A stretch of 64,000 nt of DNA from Saccharofermentans sp. (GTDB lineage: Bacteria; Bacillota; Clostridia; Saccharofermentanales; Saccharofermentanaceae), in NCBI GenBank assembly GCA_024403695.1, contig JAKSRI010000004.1:87209-151208 (forward strand), given 5' to 3'. The position numbers and the translations under genes are program-made. Below, piece by piece: positions 24,617-33,687 of this stretch (its first letter is position 1; the number at the start of each line of letters is the position of its first letter). The notes under the pieces are model-generated. The model saw nothing but the letters and a program-made list of their open reading frames with translations. It made no database searches and was not told the origin of the DNA.

Positions 24617-26203
24617 ATGGATCAAAATCAAGCACTTAATAACTTAGTAGAACGCGCCAAGCATGGTGATGATGCAGCTTTTGCAGAGCTTTATACTTCT
24701 GCGTACAGAACAGTCTATGTTACATGCAATGGTTATCTTAAGCATCCACAGGAAGCTGAGGATGTAACTCAGGAAGTATTTATTCAGATATATCACAAGC
24801 TTAATACTTTGGAGAATAATCTCACTTTCTATGGTTGGGCTAAGACAATTGCGATGCATTTAAGTCTTAATCGTATACGAGACAATAGAGAGCATGCATC
24901 CTTTGACGATGCCATCGCTAATAATGAGATTAACGAGGGGGATGATAACATAGAGATGCTCCCTGACACATATATTCTTAAGGAAGAGAAGCGTAAGATT
25001 CTCGAGAAAATTATCGAGACCGAACTCACAGATGTGCAGTATCAGACAATCTTTATGCACTACTTCAATGAAGTGCCAGTCGAGAATATTGCTCAAATAA
25101 TGGGATGTCCTGAGGGCACAGTTAAGACTCGACTTAAGTCAGCGCGTGTAAAGATTAAGGCAGCTATTGAGAAGTACGAGCAGACAACAGGCGACAGACT
25201 TATTGTTGCAAATGCTATCCCATCCATCGCGATGGTACTCAAGATGTCCGCAGCATCAGTTCCGGTGCAGGTGGTTCCTTTCGCTGGCTTTGCAGGAGCT
25301 GGTGCTGGTGTTGGATCCGCAGTGGCAAAGGGTGCACAGGCTGCGGCTAAGGGCGCGAAAGCAACAGGCAAGGCGTCGAAAGCAAGCAAGGCGGGTAAGG
25401 CTGCTACTGCTGCAGGTGGTGTGGCTGCCAAGGGCCTTATCGCGAAAGTGGTAGGATCCATTCTCGCGGTTGCTGTTGTCGGTGTGGGCACAGTTGCTAT
25501 TGCTAAGCTTGTTAATGATAACAAAGAGGAAGATGAGCCTGTAGAGACTACAGAGGCTGTAGTTGATGAGCATACAGAATTTACCGAAATCCAGGATGTT
25601 GATACACCAGTTCATATTGTTAATCCACTGAAGTATCAGATTGGTGAGACCATTACTATGGGTAATTATTGCGGTGAAGATATTACTTGGATTGTTCTTG
25701 ATGCAGAGGATGGAAAGTATCTTGTAGTAACAGAATATGTACTAGATGCTAAGCAGTTTAATGATGAAATTGAAGATGTTACGTGGGAAACTTGTTCCTT
25801 AAGACAATGGCTCAATGATTATTTCTACAATGAATCATTTTCTCTTGGTGAGAAAGCTATAATTGTGCAAACATTAGTAACAGCGGATCCTAATCCGTAT
25901 TTGGATCTTGGTAGTGATAATGATGCTGGTAATGATACCAATGATTTTGTGTTTTTGTTAAGTGTTGATGAAGCTGAGAAGTATTTTCCAAGCGAAGAGG
26001 GAAGAATCTGTTATCCAATAGAATGTGCAATAGATAATAATGTTAGATATGAGGATGCAGGTGCTCACTGGTGGCTTCGTACACCTGGTGGCGGTCATCG
26101 AAGTTTTACTAAAGTTCAAGGTAAAGGAAAGATATCTTACGATGGTGAATTTATAATGTACGAGCGAGACGGCATCCGCCCAGCTATGTGGATCACAGGA
26201 TAA
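24617..26203 (+). CDS. ECF sigma factor fused to a membrane segment and DUF6273 domain
   Basis: A 528-residue protein of unusual build. Residues ~20-95 are sigma region 2 (EAEDVTQEVFIQIYHKL) and ~125-180 region 4 (VPVENIAQIMGCPEGTVKTR), so it should bind RNA polymerase and promoters. An Ala/Gly/Lys-rich stretch (~215-270) leads to one membrane helix (~272-296). After an acidic linker comes a DUF6273 domain (~335-528: DITWIVLDAEDGKYLVV, CSLRQWLNDYFY, WWLRTPGG, GIRPAMWI) that should lie outside. No separate anti-sigma gene is next to it, and the tether could play that part. The ribosome site is weak (CAGGG). It ends 58 bp before a toxin-antitoxin pair. Confidence 0.85.
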   Translation: MDQNQALNNLVERAKHGDDAAFAELYTSAYRTVYVTCNGYLKHPQEAEDVTQEVFIQIYHKLNTLENNLTFYGWAKTIAMHLSLNRIRDNREHASFDDAIANNEINEGDDNIEMLPDTYILKEEKRKILEKIIETELTDVQYQTIFMHYFNEVPVENIAQIMGCPEGTVKTRLKSARVKIKAAIEKYEQTTGDRLIVANAIPSIAMVLKMSAASVPVQVVPFAGFAGAGAGVGSAVAKGAQAAAKGAKATGKASKASKAGKAATAAGGVAAKGLIAKVVGSILAVAVVGVGTVAIAKLVNDNKEEDEPVETTEAVVDEHTEFTEIQDVDTPVHIVNPLKYQIGETITMGNYCGEDITWIVLDAEDGKYLVVTEYVLDAKQFNDEIEDVTWETCSLRQWLNDYFYNESFSLGEKAIIVQTLVTADPNPYLDLGSDNDAGNDTNDFVFLLSVDEAEKYFPSEEGRICYPIECAIDNNVRYEDAGAHWWLRTPGGGHRSFTKVQGKGKISYDGEFIMYERDGIRPAMWITG

Positions 26204-26205
26204 GC

Positions 26206-26254
26206 TTGAACACCTCCATTTTGTGTATTACAATGTATTACATAGAATGGAGGT
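26206..26254 (+). promoter_or_regulatory. Toxin-antitoxin promoter, paired operator repeats and SD-pairing inverted repeat
   Basis: TTGAAC (26206-26211), 17 bp and TACAAT (26229-26234) form a promoter. Two direct repeats TGTATTACA (26224-26232, 26234-26242) overlap it at 10-bp spacing, a typical operator for ribbon-helix-helix antitoxins. ACCTCCATT (26212-26220) can pair with AATGGAGGT (26246-26254), which contains the antitoxin ribosome site; this can form only in transcripts that start upstream. Confidence 0.65.
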
Positions 26255-26260
26255 ATAATT

Positions 26261-26482
26261 ATGGCTATTTCACTTAGATTAAATGATGAAGATACAATTC
26301 TGGTAAAGGAGTATGCAAAGTTACACAATATGAGTGTATCTGATCTTATTCGTCAGGCGGTTCTGGAAAAAATCGAAGATGAGTATGATTTGAATGCATA
26401 CAACAAGGCAATGGAAGAATTCAAGCAGGATTCAACTACTTATACTTTGGATGAAGTTGAGAAGGAGTTGGGTCTCTCATAA
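26261..26482 (+). CDS. Antitoxin, ribbon-helix-helix (DUF6290/RelB-like)
   Basis: A 73-residue protein. The N-terminus AISLRLNDEDTILVKEYAKL is a ribbon strand plus first helix, then MSVSDLIRQAVLEKIEDEYD completes an RHH fold. The C-terminal half (KAMEEFKQDSTTYTLDEVEKEL) is the flexible toxin-binding tail. It should repress its own promoter through the paired TGTATTACA sites. Its stop codon overlaps the toxin ATG by one base (TAATG). Confidence 0.9.
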   Translation: MAISLRLNDEDTILVKEYAKLHNMSVSDLIRQAVLEKIEDEYDLNAYNKAMEEFKQDSTTYTLDEVEKELGLS

Positions 26483-26748
26483 TGTACCGAGTTGAATTTT
26501 CCAAGAATGCACTTAAACAACTAAAGAAATTAGATAAACCAACGGCAGCATTAGTTCTTGGCTGGATTCGTAAAAATCTCGAAGGATGCTCCAATCCCAG
26601 AATTCATGGGAAAGGTCTAACCGCTAATAGAAGCGGACAGTGGAGATACAGGGTTGGTGATTATAGAATTCTTGCAGAGATTATTGATAAGAAAATTACA
26701 ATACTTGTTGTAAATGTTAGTCATAGGCGAGATGTTTATGATAAATAA
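26482..26748 (+). CDS. RelE/ParE family toxin
   Basis: An 88-residue protein with the compact RelE fold: YRVEFSKNALKQLKKLDKP, then GKGLTANRSGQWRYRVGDYR and ILAEIIDKKITILVVNVSHR with DVYDK at the end. The Arg in WRYRVGDYR and the C-terminal His-Arg match residues used by RelE-type ribosome-dependent mRNA nucleases; ParE-type gyrase action cannot be excluded. Translation is coupled to the antitoxin by a one-base overlap. Confidence 0.9.
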   Translation: MYRVEFSKNALKQLKKLDKPTAALVLGWIRKNLEGCSNPRIHGKGLTANRSGQWRYRVGDYRILAEIIDKKITILVVNVSHRRDVYDK

Positions 26749-26760
26749 CTGACATTGTAT

Positions 26761-26801
26761 GTTACCCCTTTCGAGCACTCCCTCGAAAGGGGTTTGCTTT
26801 A
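26761..26801 (+). terminator. Intrinsic terminator after the toxin gene
   Basis: 11-bp stem CCCCTTTCGAG/CTCGAAAGGGG with a 6-nt loop, then TTTGCTTTATTT. Near-copy of the terminator at 23472. Confidence 0.85.
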
Positions 26802-26815
26802 TTTACAACCCTCAA

Positions 26816-26893
26816 AAGTTTAGAAATACTTTACACGGAGTTTAGCGGGATGTATAATTTTAGCCGTCGTAAAAGTTTAATAATACTAAACTT
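26816..26893 (+). promoter_or_regulatory. Promoter with two operator-like sites for the cupin-HTH regulator
   Basis: TTTACA (26830-26835), 17 bp and TATAAT (26853-26858) form a strong promoter. AAGTTTA-N7-TAAACTT (26873-26893) is a perfect inverted repeat downstream of the start site, and a related half-conserved copy (26816-26836, AAGTTTAGAAATACTTTAC) overlaps the -35. Autoregulation by the encoded HTH protein is likely. Confidence 0.65.
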
Positions 26894-26905
26894 GGAGTTT
26901 TATTT

Positions 26906-27448
26906 ATGCAGATTGGTGAGAAGATTAAGTTCTTAAGACAACAGAATAATTTAACCCAGGAGGAGCTTGGCGATAGATGCGAGCTTTCCAAGGGTTTTAT
27001 TTCTTTGCTCGAGAGAGATATGACTTCTCCTTCTATTGCAACTTTGATGGATATTCTTGAAGCTCTTGGTACAAATATCGCAGATTTCTTCAATGAGGAA
27101 AGTCATGAAGAAAAGGTGGTGTTTTCCGAGGAAGATTATGCTGTTAAGGAAGATCCTGAACTCGGTAATACAATTTGTTGGTTAATCCCTAATGCACAGA
27201 AAAACAGAATGGAACCAATAATGGTTACCATCGCTCCAGGTGGACAGACCTATCCGGATAATCCCCATGAGGGTGAAGAGACGGGATATGTCGCCGAAGG
27301 TACAGTAACTATTCACATAGGAACTAAGAAGTATAGGGCGAAGAAAGGTGACAGTTTCTTTATTACACCAGACAAGCCGCATTACATCTCTAATGAGGGT
27401 AAACGCCCCGCCAAGATAATGTGGATATCGTCACCACCTAGTTTCTGA
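26906..27448 (+). CDS. HTH-cupin transcriptional regulator (PuuR-like)
   Basis: A 180-residue protein. Residues 1-65 form an XRE HTH (NNLTQEELGDRCELSKGFIS). Residues ~105-178 form a cupin_2 barrel (TIAPGGQTYPDNPHEGEETG, GTVTIHIGTKKYRAKKGDSF, PDKPHYISNEG). This pairing is typical of regulators that sense small ligands such as polyamines. It lies 33 bp upstream of potA in the same direction, so control of polyamine uptake is the natural reading. It probably shares the transcript, as no terminator lies between. Confidence 0.88.
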   Translation: MQIGEKIKFLRQQNNLTQEELGDRCELSKGFISLLERDMTSPSIATLMDILEALGTNIADFFNEESHEEKVVFSEEDYAVKEDPELGNTICWLIPNAQKNRMEPIMVTIAPGGQTYPDNPHEGEETGYVAEGTVTIHIGTKKYRAKKGDSFFITPDKPHYISNEGKRPAKIMWISSPPSF

Positions 27449-27481
27449 TTTATATAAATACTATCCAGGAGGATCACCCCC

Positions 27482-28654
27482 ATGAGTGAGAATAAAGTAA
27501 CTAATAAGAAGCAGCTTCTTGAGGATTCAACAGGCAAGGAACATATTATCGAGATTAAAGGTCTTTGTAAGAGCTACGATGACAATCAGGTTCTTAAAGA
27601 CATAACATTTTATATTCGTAATAACGAGTTCATCACACTCTTAGGTCCTTCCGGATGCGGTAAGTCTACAACACTTAGAATTATTGCCGGATTCGAGACA
27701 GCTGATACAGGTATCGTAAACTTTGAGGGTGAAAATCTTCTCGATACACCTGCATATAAGAGACAGATCAATACTGTTTTCCAGAGATATGCGCTTTTCC
27801 CACATCTTAATGTGTTTGATAATGTTGCTTTTGGACTTCACCTTAAGAAGGTTCCAAAGGCTGAGGTTAAGGAGCGCGTAACAAAGGCTCTTAAGACAGT
27901 TGGTCTCGAGGGTTATGAGAAGCGTTATATTGACCAGATTTCTGGTGGACAGATGCAGAGAGTTGCTATCGCGAGAGCTATTATTAACAGACCTCGTGTG
28001 CTTCTCCTTGATGAGCCTCTTGGAGCTCTTGACCTTAAGATGCGTAAGGAGATGCAGATCGAGCTTAAGCAGATGCAAAGAGACCTTGGTATCACTTTCG
28101 TATACGTAACACACGACCAGGAAGAAGCTCTTACAATGTCAGATACAATCATTGTTATGAAGGATGGTGTAATTCAGCAGATGGGTAAAACTATGGATAT
28201 TTATAACGAGCCTAAGAATGCATATGTTGCAGACTTTATTGGTGAGTCTAATATTATTCCTGGCACAATGAAGAAGGACCTTGAGGTTACTTTTGCAGGA
28301 AGCACTTTCGAGTGCGTTGACCCACTCTTCAAGGAGATGACAGCTGGCACAGACAACCCTGTGGATGTGGTTGTTCGTCCTGAGGATATTTATGTTAAGG
28401 AAGAGGCTCCTGACCGCATTAACGGAACAGTTGATTCCATCGTGTTCAAGGGTGTTCACTACGAGATTATTGTTAAGTCTGATAATGGTGTGGAGTGGAT
28501 GATTCATGACGTTGACCCTGTAAAGGTTGGTCAGCGCGTTGGTCTTACTTTCGATCCAGATGATATTCACATTATGCGTAAGTCACAGTTCTCACCAGAC
28601 CCAGGAAGTTATGGTGTAAAGGTAGAAGACGAAGTAGCGGAGGATGAAGAATGA
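27482..28654 (+). CDS. potA: Spermidine/putrescine ABC transporter ATP-binding protein
   Basis: A 390-residue ATPase of the polyamine importer, on the inner face of the membrane. Walker A is [14 protein letters not shown], the Q-loop lies near [11 protein letters not shown], the signature is [14 protein letters not shown], Walker B is [12 protein letters not shown] and the switch His is [11 protein letters not shown]. The C-terminal ~110 residues form a TOBE/MOP regulatory domain ([11 protein letters not shown]). AGGAGG precedes the ATG. Its stop overlaps the potB start by 4 bp. Confidence 0.95.
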   Translation: MSENKVTNKKQLLEDSTGKEHIIEIKGLCKSYDDNQVLKDITFYIRNNEFITLLGPSGCGKSTTLRIIAGFETADTGIVNFEGENLLDTPAYKRQINTVFQRYALFPHLNVFDNVAFGLHLKKVPKAEVKERVTKALKTVGLEGYEKRYIDQISGGQMQRVAIARAIINRPRVLLLDEPLGALDLKMRKEMQIELKQMQRDLGITFVYVTHDQEEALTMSDTIIVMKDGVIQQMGKTMDIYNEPKNAYVADFIGESNIIPGTMKKDLEVTFAGSTFECVDPLFKEMTAGTDNPVDVVVRPEDIYVKEEAPDRINGTVDSIVFKGVHYEIIVKSDNGVEWMIHDVDPVKVGQRVGLTFDPDDIHIMRKSQFSPDPGSYGVKVEDEVAEDEE

Positions 28655-30090
28655 GCAATCTTAAGGCAAGAATACGCGTAATGCCAATTCACGCCATAAT
28701 TATGTGCATTGCTGCGTTCTTATCGCTGGCAAGTATTTTCGTGCCAATTTTCGAACTTTTTGTTCAGTACCAGAAGAGAAATGTTTATTCCCTTCTCACA
28801 CTTCTTACACGTCCACGTGTGTTCGTGTCACTCATGAGAGGGGGCTCCGTTGACCTTAATTTCCAGATGTTCGGAATTGTGGTATTTATCGTTACTATCA
28901 TTATTAGCGTGGCTGCCCTGACACTGGCTCTTGGCTTCCAGCTTTATTCCAACAATCGTAAGACAAAACGTTGGGGATGTATCTCTGTAGCGGTTCTTCT
29001 TATCGCTAGAATTGGAGTTCATTTCTACACACTTAGCAACTTCATTACTGATGAGATGATGAATGCCAATAAGCTTAATCCACAGCGTCTTTATGTGGTA
29101 CAGAATACTTGGGGTAATCTTCTCGTTATTATTTGTTTTATTGGTATTGTGGCAGCTATTTATGGCGCACTCGGCCTTCAGATGCATATGAAATTTTTGT
29201 CTTATCCATATATGGCATGGGTTGTAATTTTTACAATTCTTCCTTTGTTCCTTATCCTCTTCAGAGCGTTCTTTATGAATGTAAATGGTGGATACCAGTT
29301 CACTCTCGAGGGATTTAAGACATTATTTGGAAACAAGACGGTTACTGCTTCTTTCTACGGCAAGAATCTGACTTTGCAGGAGAATTTCTCAGTATTTCTT
29401 CGAAGCCTCGACTATGCTGCATGGACTACAGTTGGATGTCTCATCCTTGGCTATCCTCTGGCATATATTCTCGCAGACAGAACTAAGAGAATGCACAAGA
29501 CTTCAAGTAAGCTTCTCCTTCTCTTCGTTCTTCCAATGTGGATGAACACAATGCTTCGTACATATGCTTGGAGAGCTTTCTTCAGCAAGCTTGGTGTTCT
29601 TAACACATTCCTTATGTATGTTGGACTTATGAAGGATCCAATTGATTATCTCGGTAACCCAATCATTGCAGACATCATCACAAAGGTTGTTATGGTAAAT
29701 GACTTCCTTCCATTTATGATTCTTCCAATTTACTCTGTGCTTGTTAAGATTGATTCTTCTCTTTCTCAGGCGGCAGCGGATCTTGGTGCTACAAGAGTAC
29801 AGTGCTTCACGAAGGTTATCTTCCCATTGTCACTTCCAGGCGTAATTTCTGGTGTGCAGATGGTATTTATGCCTTCCATGACTTTCTACATGATTCCGGA
29901 TATCATCTCCGAGGGATCAAGAACAACAATCGGTAACACAGTACAGTCCTTTATCTTGAACGAAAGCAAATCAGCCCAGCAGGCAGGTAACGTACTCTCA
30001 CTGTTACTTTTGATTTTCGTACTCATTACCATGGGTATCCTGCGTAACCAGGACAAGGAAGCTTCAGGAAACGGAGGAATGATATTATGA
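28651..30090 (+). CDS. potB: Spermidine/putrescine ABC transporter permease with N-terminal extension
   Basis: A 479-residue permease, about 190 residues longer than usual PotB. The first ~185 residues contain about four extra hydrophobic helices that I cannot match to a known domain. The canonical part begins near [20 protein letters not shown] and includes the EAA loop ([20 protein letters not shown]) that couples to PotA. It makes the membrane channel with PotC. ATGA overlaps join it to both neighbours, so the operon is translationally coupled. Confidence 0.92.
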   Translation: MSNLKARIRVMPIHAIIMCIAAFLSLASIFVPIFELFVQYQKRNVYSLLTLLTRPRVFVSLMRGGSVDLNFQMFGIVVFIVTIIISVAALTLALGFQLYSNNRKTKRWGCISVAVLLIARIGVHFYTLSNFITDEMMNANKLNPQRLYVVQNTWGNLLVIICFIGIVAAIYGALGLQMHMKFLSYPYMAWVVIFTILPLFLILFRAFFMNVNGGYQFTLEGFKTLFGNKTVTASFYGKNLTLQENFSVFLRSLDYAAWTTVGCLILGYPLAYILADRTKRMHKTSSKLLLLFVLPMWMNTMLRTYAWRAFFSKLGVLNTFLMYVGLMKDPIDYLGNPIIADIITKVVMVNDFLPFMILPIYSVLVKIDSSLSQAAADLGATRVQCFTKVIFPLSLPGVISGVQMVFMPSMTFYMIPDIISEGSRTTIGNTVQSFILNESKSAQQAGNVLSLLLLIFVLITMGILRNQDKEASGNGGMIL

Positions 30091-30887
30091 GATTTCTTAA
30101 GAAACTTTTCCCTAATATCTACATTGGTCTGATTCTGGTTTTCCTTTATCTTCCAATTACTATCCTTATCGTATATTCATTCAACAGCGTGCCTAAGTCA
30201 TTCCTGTGGGGAGGATTTACATTCCGTAACTATATAACACTTTTCTCAGGAAGTGATGGTAAGGAGATTCTGGAGGCGTTGCTTACAACACTTAAGATTG
30301 CGGCTATCGCATCTGTTGTATCTACAATCTTTGGTGTAATCACATGCCTTGGTCTCGCTTATCTTAGAAAGAGAACACAGACTCTTATCATGAGCCTTAC
30401 TTATATTCCTAACATCATGCCAGAGCTTGTTACTGGTATCAGTTTCATGCTCTTGTTCGGATTCCTTGGTGTTCAGAAGGGACAGTTTACTCTGATTTGC
30501 GCACACATTGCATTTTGTGTGCCTTTCGCCATCCTTTCCATCTCACCTAAGATTAAGCAGCTTGATAAAAATCTGTCAGAAGCGGCTATGGACCTCGGTG
30601 CTACTCAGTGGCAGACGCTTCGTCTGGTAATCATCCCTGAGATTATGCCAGGTATTCTTTCCGCACTTATGCTTACATTTACAATGTCTGTTGATGATTA
30701 TCTTATTTCGAACTTCAACATTGACAGTTCAACACAGACACTTCCTATGAAGATTTATTCTATGGCGAAGTTCGGTGTTAACCCAAAGATGAATGCTCTT
30801 ACAACTATTCTCTTTGCGGCAGTATTCGCGCTTCTTATTCTTTCCAACCTCACTGAGGTAAAAGATAAAAATAAAAAGAACACTTAA
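30087..30887 (+). CDS. potC: Spermidine/putrescine ABC transporter permease
   Basis: A 266-residue second permease of normal size with six hydrophobic helices. The N-terminal part reads IYIGLILVFLYLPITILIVY, and the coupling loop is NLSEAAMDLGATQWQTLRLV. MLTFTMSVDDYLISNF is a PotC hallmark. It overlaps potB by 4 bp, and potD follows after 17 bp. Confidence 0.95.
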   Translation: MRFLKKLFPNIYIGLILVFLYLPITILIVYSFNSVPKSFLWGGFTFRNYITLFSGSDGKEILEALLTTLKIAAIASVVSTIFGVITCLGLAYLRKRTQTLIMSLTYIPNIMPELVTGISFMLLFGFLGVQKGQFTLICAHIAFCVPFAILSISPKIKQLDKNLSEAAMDLGATQWQTLRLVIIPEIMPGILSALMLTFTMSVDDYLISNFNIDSSTQTLPMKIYSMAKFGVNPKMNALTTILFAAVFALLILSNLTEVKDKNKKNT

Positions 30888-30904
30888 TAATGGAGGGTAT
30901 TAAA

Positions 30905-32017
30905 ATGAAGAAGTCAATTCGTAAAGTATTGTCAGGAATTCTTCTCACAACAGTAGCTGCATTTAATATTTTTGCTGTTACAGGTTGTGACAAGCGACAG
31001 GAACTCATCATTTACAACTGGGGAGAGTATATTGCTGAGGATTCTATCGAGAAGTTCGAGGCAGCTTATCCACAGTATAAGGTTGTTTACAGAACTTTCG
31101 AGACAAATGAGACAATGTATCCTAATCTCGATAACACATACGATGTAATCATTCCATCTGAGTACATGGTATGCCGTCTTATTAACGAGGAGCGCATTCA
31201 GCCAATCGATATGACAATGCTTCCAAACGTTCAGAAGTATATGGATCCAATGTTCAATAGTTTCCGTTATGCAGAGGATGTAAATCTTTCTAACGATGTA
31301 ATGGATTATGCAGTTCCTTATTTGTACTGCACAGTTGGCCTTGTTTACGATGCAAATAAGATTGATATTCCAGAGGGTACAACAGATCCAGAAGTTATCT
31401 GGGGAGTTCTTTTTGATGAGGCAAATGCAGGACAGATTGGTATGTACGATTCCATGCGTGAGTCCATCGGTGTAGCTCTTAACTATCTTGGTTACTCCAT
31501 TAACACAATGGATGAGGCTGAGCTTCAGGAGGCAGAGGAGCTTCTTATCTCTCAGAAGGCTAACCTTAATCCTTCTTATGGTGTAGATAACCTTAAGGAT
31601 AAGATGGCTTCTGGTGAGCTTGCTGCATCTGTAGCATGGTCTGGTGACCACATCGTTATGCTCGAGAGAATCGAGGAGCTCGGAAACGACAATATCGATT
31701 TGAGATTCGTTCTCCCAGAGGGTTCTAACTGGTCTGTAGATATGATGTGTATTCCATCTAACGCACAGAACTATCAGGGCGCACATGACTTCATCAATTT
31801 TATGTATGAGCCAGACATCGCTGCTGCTAACTGTGAGTTTGTTGGTTACTCCACACCTAACACAGCTGCTAAGGCAATGCTTGATCCTGAAGTTTCAGAG
31901 AATATCTATTATTATCCAACTGCTGAGATCTTTGATACTCTTCAGGTTTACTTCACATCTTCTGTAATTGAGGACAGATATACAAAGATTTGGAATACAG
32001 TTAAGGCTAGTGCTTAA
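30905..32017 (+). CDS. potD: Spermidine/putrescine-binding lipoprotein
   Basis: A 370-residue extracytoplasmic substrate-binding protein. The signal ends in a lipobox (AVTGC), so Cys ~24 should be lipidated. The mature part begins LIIYNWGEYIAEDSIEKFEA, the standard PotD start, with acidic and aromatic pocket residues such as WGEY, YDVIIPSEYM and VAWSGDH. ATG 30905 is preferred because GGAGGG lies 7 nt before it; an ATG at 30890 falls upstream of that ribosome site. It is last in the potABCD unit. Confidence 0.95.
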   Translation: MKKSIRKVLSGILLTTVAAFNIFAVTGCDKRQELIIYNWGEYIAEDSIEKFEAAYPQYKVVYRTFETNETMYPNLDNTYDVIIPSEYMVCRLINEERIQPIDMTMLPNVQKYMDPMFNSFRYAEDVNLSNDVMDYAVPYLYCTVGLVYDANKIDIPEGTTDPEVIWGVLFDEANAGQIGMYDSMRESIGVALNYLGYSINTMDEAELQEAEELLISQKANLNPSYGVDNLKDKMASGELAASVAWSGDHIVMLERIEELGNDNIDLRFVLPEGSNWSVDMMCIPSNAQNYQGAHDFINFMYEPDIAAANCEFVGYSTPNTAAKAMLDPEVSENIYYYPTAEIFDTLQVYFTSSVIEDRYTKIWNTVKASA

Positions 32018-32041
32018 TTGAATAATGAACAAATTTTAACA

Positions 32042-32085
32042 AATGGATGCCTCCTGTAAATTACAAGAGGCATCCATTTTGTTTA
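32042..32085. terminator. Bidirectional terminator between potD and the anti-sigma gene
   Basis: ATGGATGCCTC/GAGGCATCCAT with an inner TGTAA/TTACA stem; T-run on one strand and A-run on the other. It serves converging genes. Confidence 0.9.
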
Positions 32086-32093
32086 CTATCAAT

Positions 32094-33131
32094 TTAATCA
32101 ATAGGAACTACTATTTCTTCCATGCTAGATAGAGTAACGAATATAAGGCTATCAATCTCACTATAATCAATGTATTGTGAGAAGTAACTATTACAATATG
32201 CCTTAGGCTCACCAGATGAAGTGTATGTATGACCAATATTAGCAATCACCTGTTTTGAACCATCTTTCATTATGAATCCAGTCATATAAGGTATAGTACT
32301 ATTATTTACTACTCCATTAACTGTATAGTTTAACTGCATAGAGATAGGTGAGATTTCTATGCTGTCCAGGAAAAAGTTTTCATCAATTTCTGTGTTAATA
32401 TCCATATGAATAGATGTGCTTCCTGTGGGAAGTTTAATTTCAAAATCCCAATTTCCGTCTATTGATTTTACTGTTTCACATTTATAGTCATCACCAATTC
32501 TATTAATGTGAATCTGTACAGTCTTCCCTAGCATGGTATCATTCATATCGTATGTACCAATATACATTCTGTAATATAGGTTTCCATCTTCAGCGTAATA
32601 TTTTTCATAAGGATATTCTTGAGATGAATCAACAAGGTAAAAGTCAGCTTCACAATCTAACGATTTATCAGGATGTTCTTTGTCATAGACTGGTTCGTGT
32701 TCGATAAAAGGAGTGTTTGGTTCATCCAGTTTATAACCTGATACACGGAATGAGATGTATGCATATCTTTCATCAACAATAACAGCATCCGGAGAAATGG
32801 TTACATCATTTGAAGTTACTGCCATATTAGAATAGTCTATATTATCTTCGTCACTGGATGCATCTGGAGTACTTGAGTATATAATGGCAGCATCTTTTTC
32901 AACTAATTCTTGGCCTTGGCTAGGAGTTATCTCCATATCTCTGAATCCCAAGCCCAGATCGTAATTTGTTGCCGCATATGCAGTAATTCCGAACACCCCA
33001 ATAACTGCGCATAAAATCGCAATAAATGATTTCTTGGATATGTGTTTTTTCTGTTTTCTAGTTTCATTAATTTCTTCTAGATATTCTGGGTTAATATCTG
33101 ATATAGCGTTATATAAATCAGTTTTTTTCAT
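32094..33131 (-). CDS. DUF4179-like anti-sigma factor
   Basis: A 345-residue protein with a short cytoplasmic N-terminus (~35 residues, MKKTDLYNAISDINPEYLEE), one membrane helix (about 34-53: SFIAILCAVIGVFGITAYA) and a ~290-residue outer domain in the style of DUF4179. It directly follows an ECF sigma gene with a 4-bp gap, the normal order for sigma/anti-sigma pairs. The outer domain probably senses an envelope signal; the signal is unknown. Confidence 0.75.
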   Translation of the reverse strand: MKKTDLYNAISDINPEYLEEINETRKQKKHISKKSFIAILCAVIGVFGITAYAATNYDLGLGFRDMEITPSQGQELVEKDAAIIYSSTPDASSDEDNIDYSNMAVTSNDVTISPDAVIVDERYAYISFRVSGYKLDEPNTPFIEHEPVYDKEHPDKSLDCEADFYLVDSSQEYPYEKYYAEDGNLYYRMYIGTYDMNDTMLGKTVQIHINRIGDDYKCETVKSIDGNWDFEIKLPTGSTSIHMDINTEIDENFFLDSIEISPISMQLNYTVNGVVNNSTIPYMTGFIMKDGSKQVIANIGHTYTSSGEPKAYCNSYFSQYIDYSEIDSLIFVTLSSMEEIVVPID

Positions 33132-33135
33132 AGTT

Positions 33136-33687
33136 TTATAATCCTTTCTGAATTAAATAATTCTTAAGATTAGTTCGCAGTTTCAGCAATTTCTGTGCCG
33201 TTTTGTTAGGCGTAAAACTTACTCTTTGTGAAATAGATTTAACTGAATCGCACATGTAGTATCGTCTGATAAATAGATCTCTATCTTCTTTGGATAAGGT
33301 TCCAAGCCATGTGTTGATCACGTCAGATAGGAGTTTTGAATCGACTTCTGACTCTATATTCGAAGGGGAGGGTATAATTTCTTCTAACTCATCTAAGACG
33401 GAATCCATGGAACTGTATCTTTTCTGTGCGTGATTGGTTCTATATTTGATCAGAGCCTGGTTGCGAACGATTTTGCCTAGAAAAGCTTTTAATGAAATAG
33501 GAATAACAGGTGGTATCGAATTCCACGCTATATTCCAAGTATCATTAACACATTCTTCGGTATCTTCATGATTATTAAGAATATTATTTGCAATGGAATA
33601 ACAGTATGATCCGTACTTGTTTTGTAAATCTGATATTGCGTACTCATTGCGTTCTAGAAAATGGTTAACGATTTCTATATCTTTCAT
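33136..33687 (-). CDS. ECF-type RNA polymerase sigma factor
   Basis: A 183-residue sigma-70 family protein. Region 2 reads HEDTEECVNDTWNIAWNSIP with ISLKAFLGKIVRNQALIKYR; region 4 reads LSKEDRDLFIRRYYMCDSVK with ISQRVSFTPNKTAQKLLKLR. The start MKDIEIVNHF is chosen because AAAGGAAG lies 7 nt upstream; an earlier in-frame start would add 11 residues before the ribosome site. It should be held by the DUF4179 protein encoded just downstream. Confidence 0.88.
   Translation of the reverse strand: MKDIEIVNHFLERNEYAISDLQNKYGSYCYSIANNILNNHEDTEECVNDTWNIAWNSIPPVIPISLKAFLGKIVRNQALIKYRTNHAQKRYSSMDSVLDELEEIIPSPSNIESEVDSKLLSDVINTWLGTLSKEDRDLFIRRYYMCDSVKSISQRVSFTPNKTAQKLLKLRTNLKNYLIQKGL

Noticed and set aside
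26254..26259. TATAAT directly before the antitoxin ATG as a leaderless promoter
   Set aside because: No -35 at a proper distance, and the gene has a clear GGAGG site that a leaderless transcript would not need.
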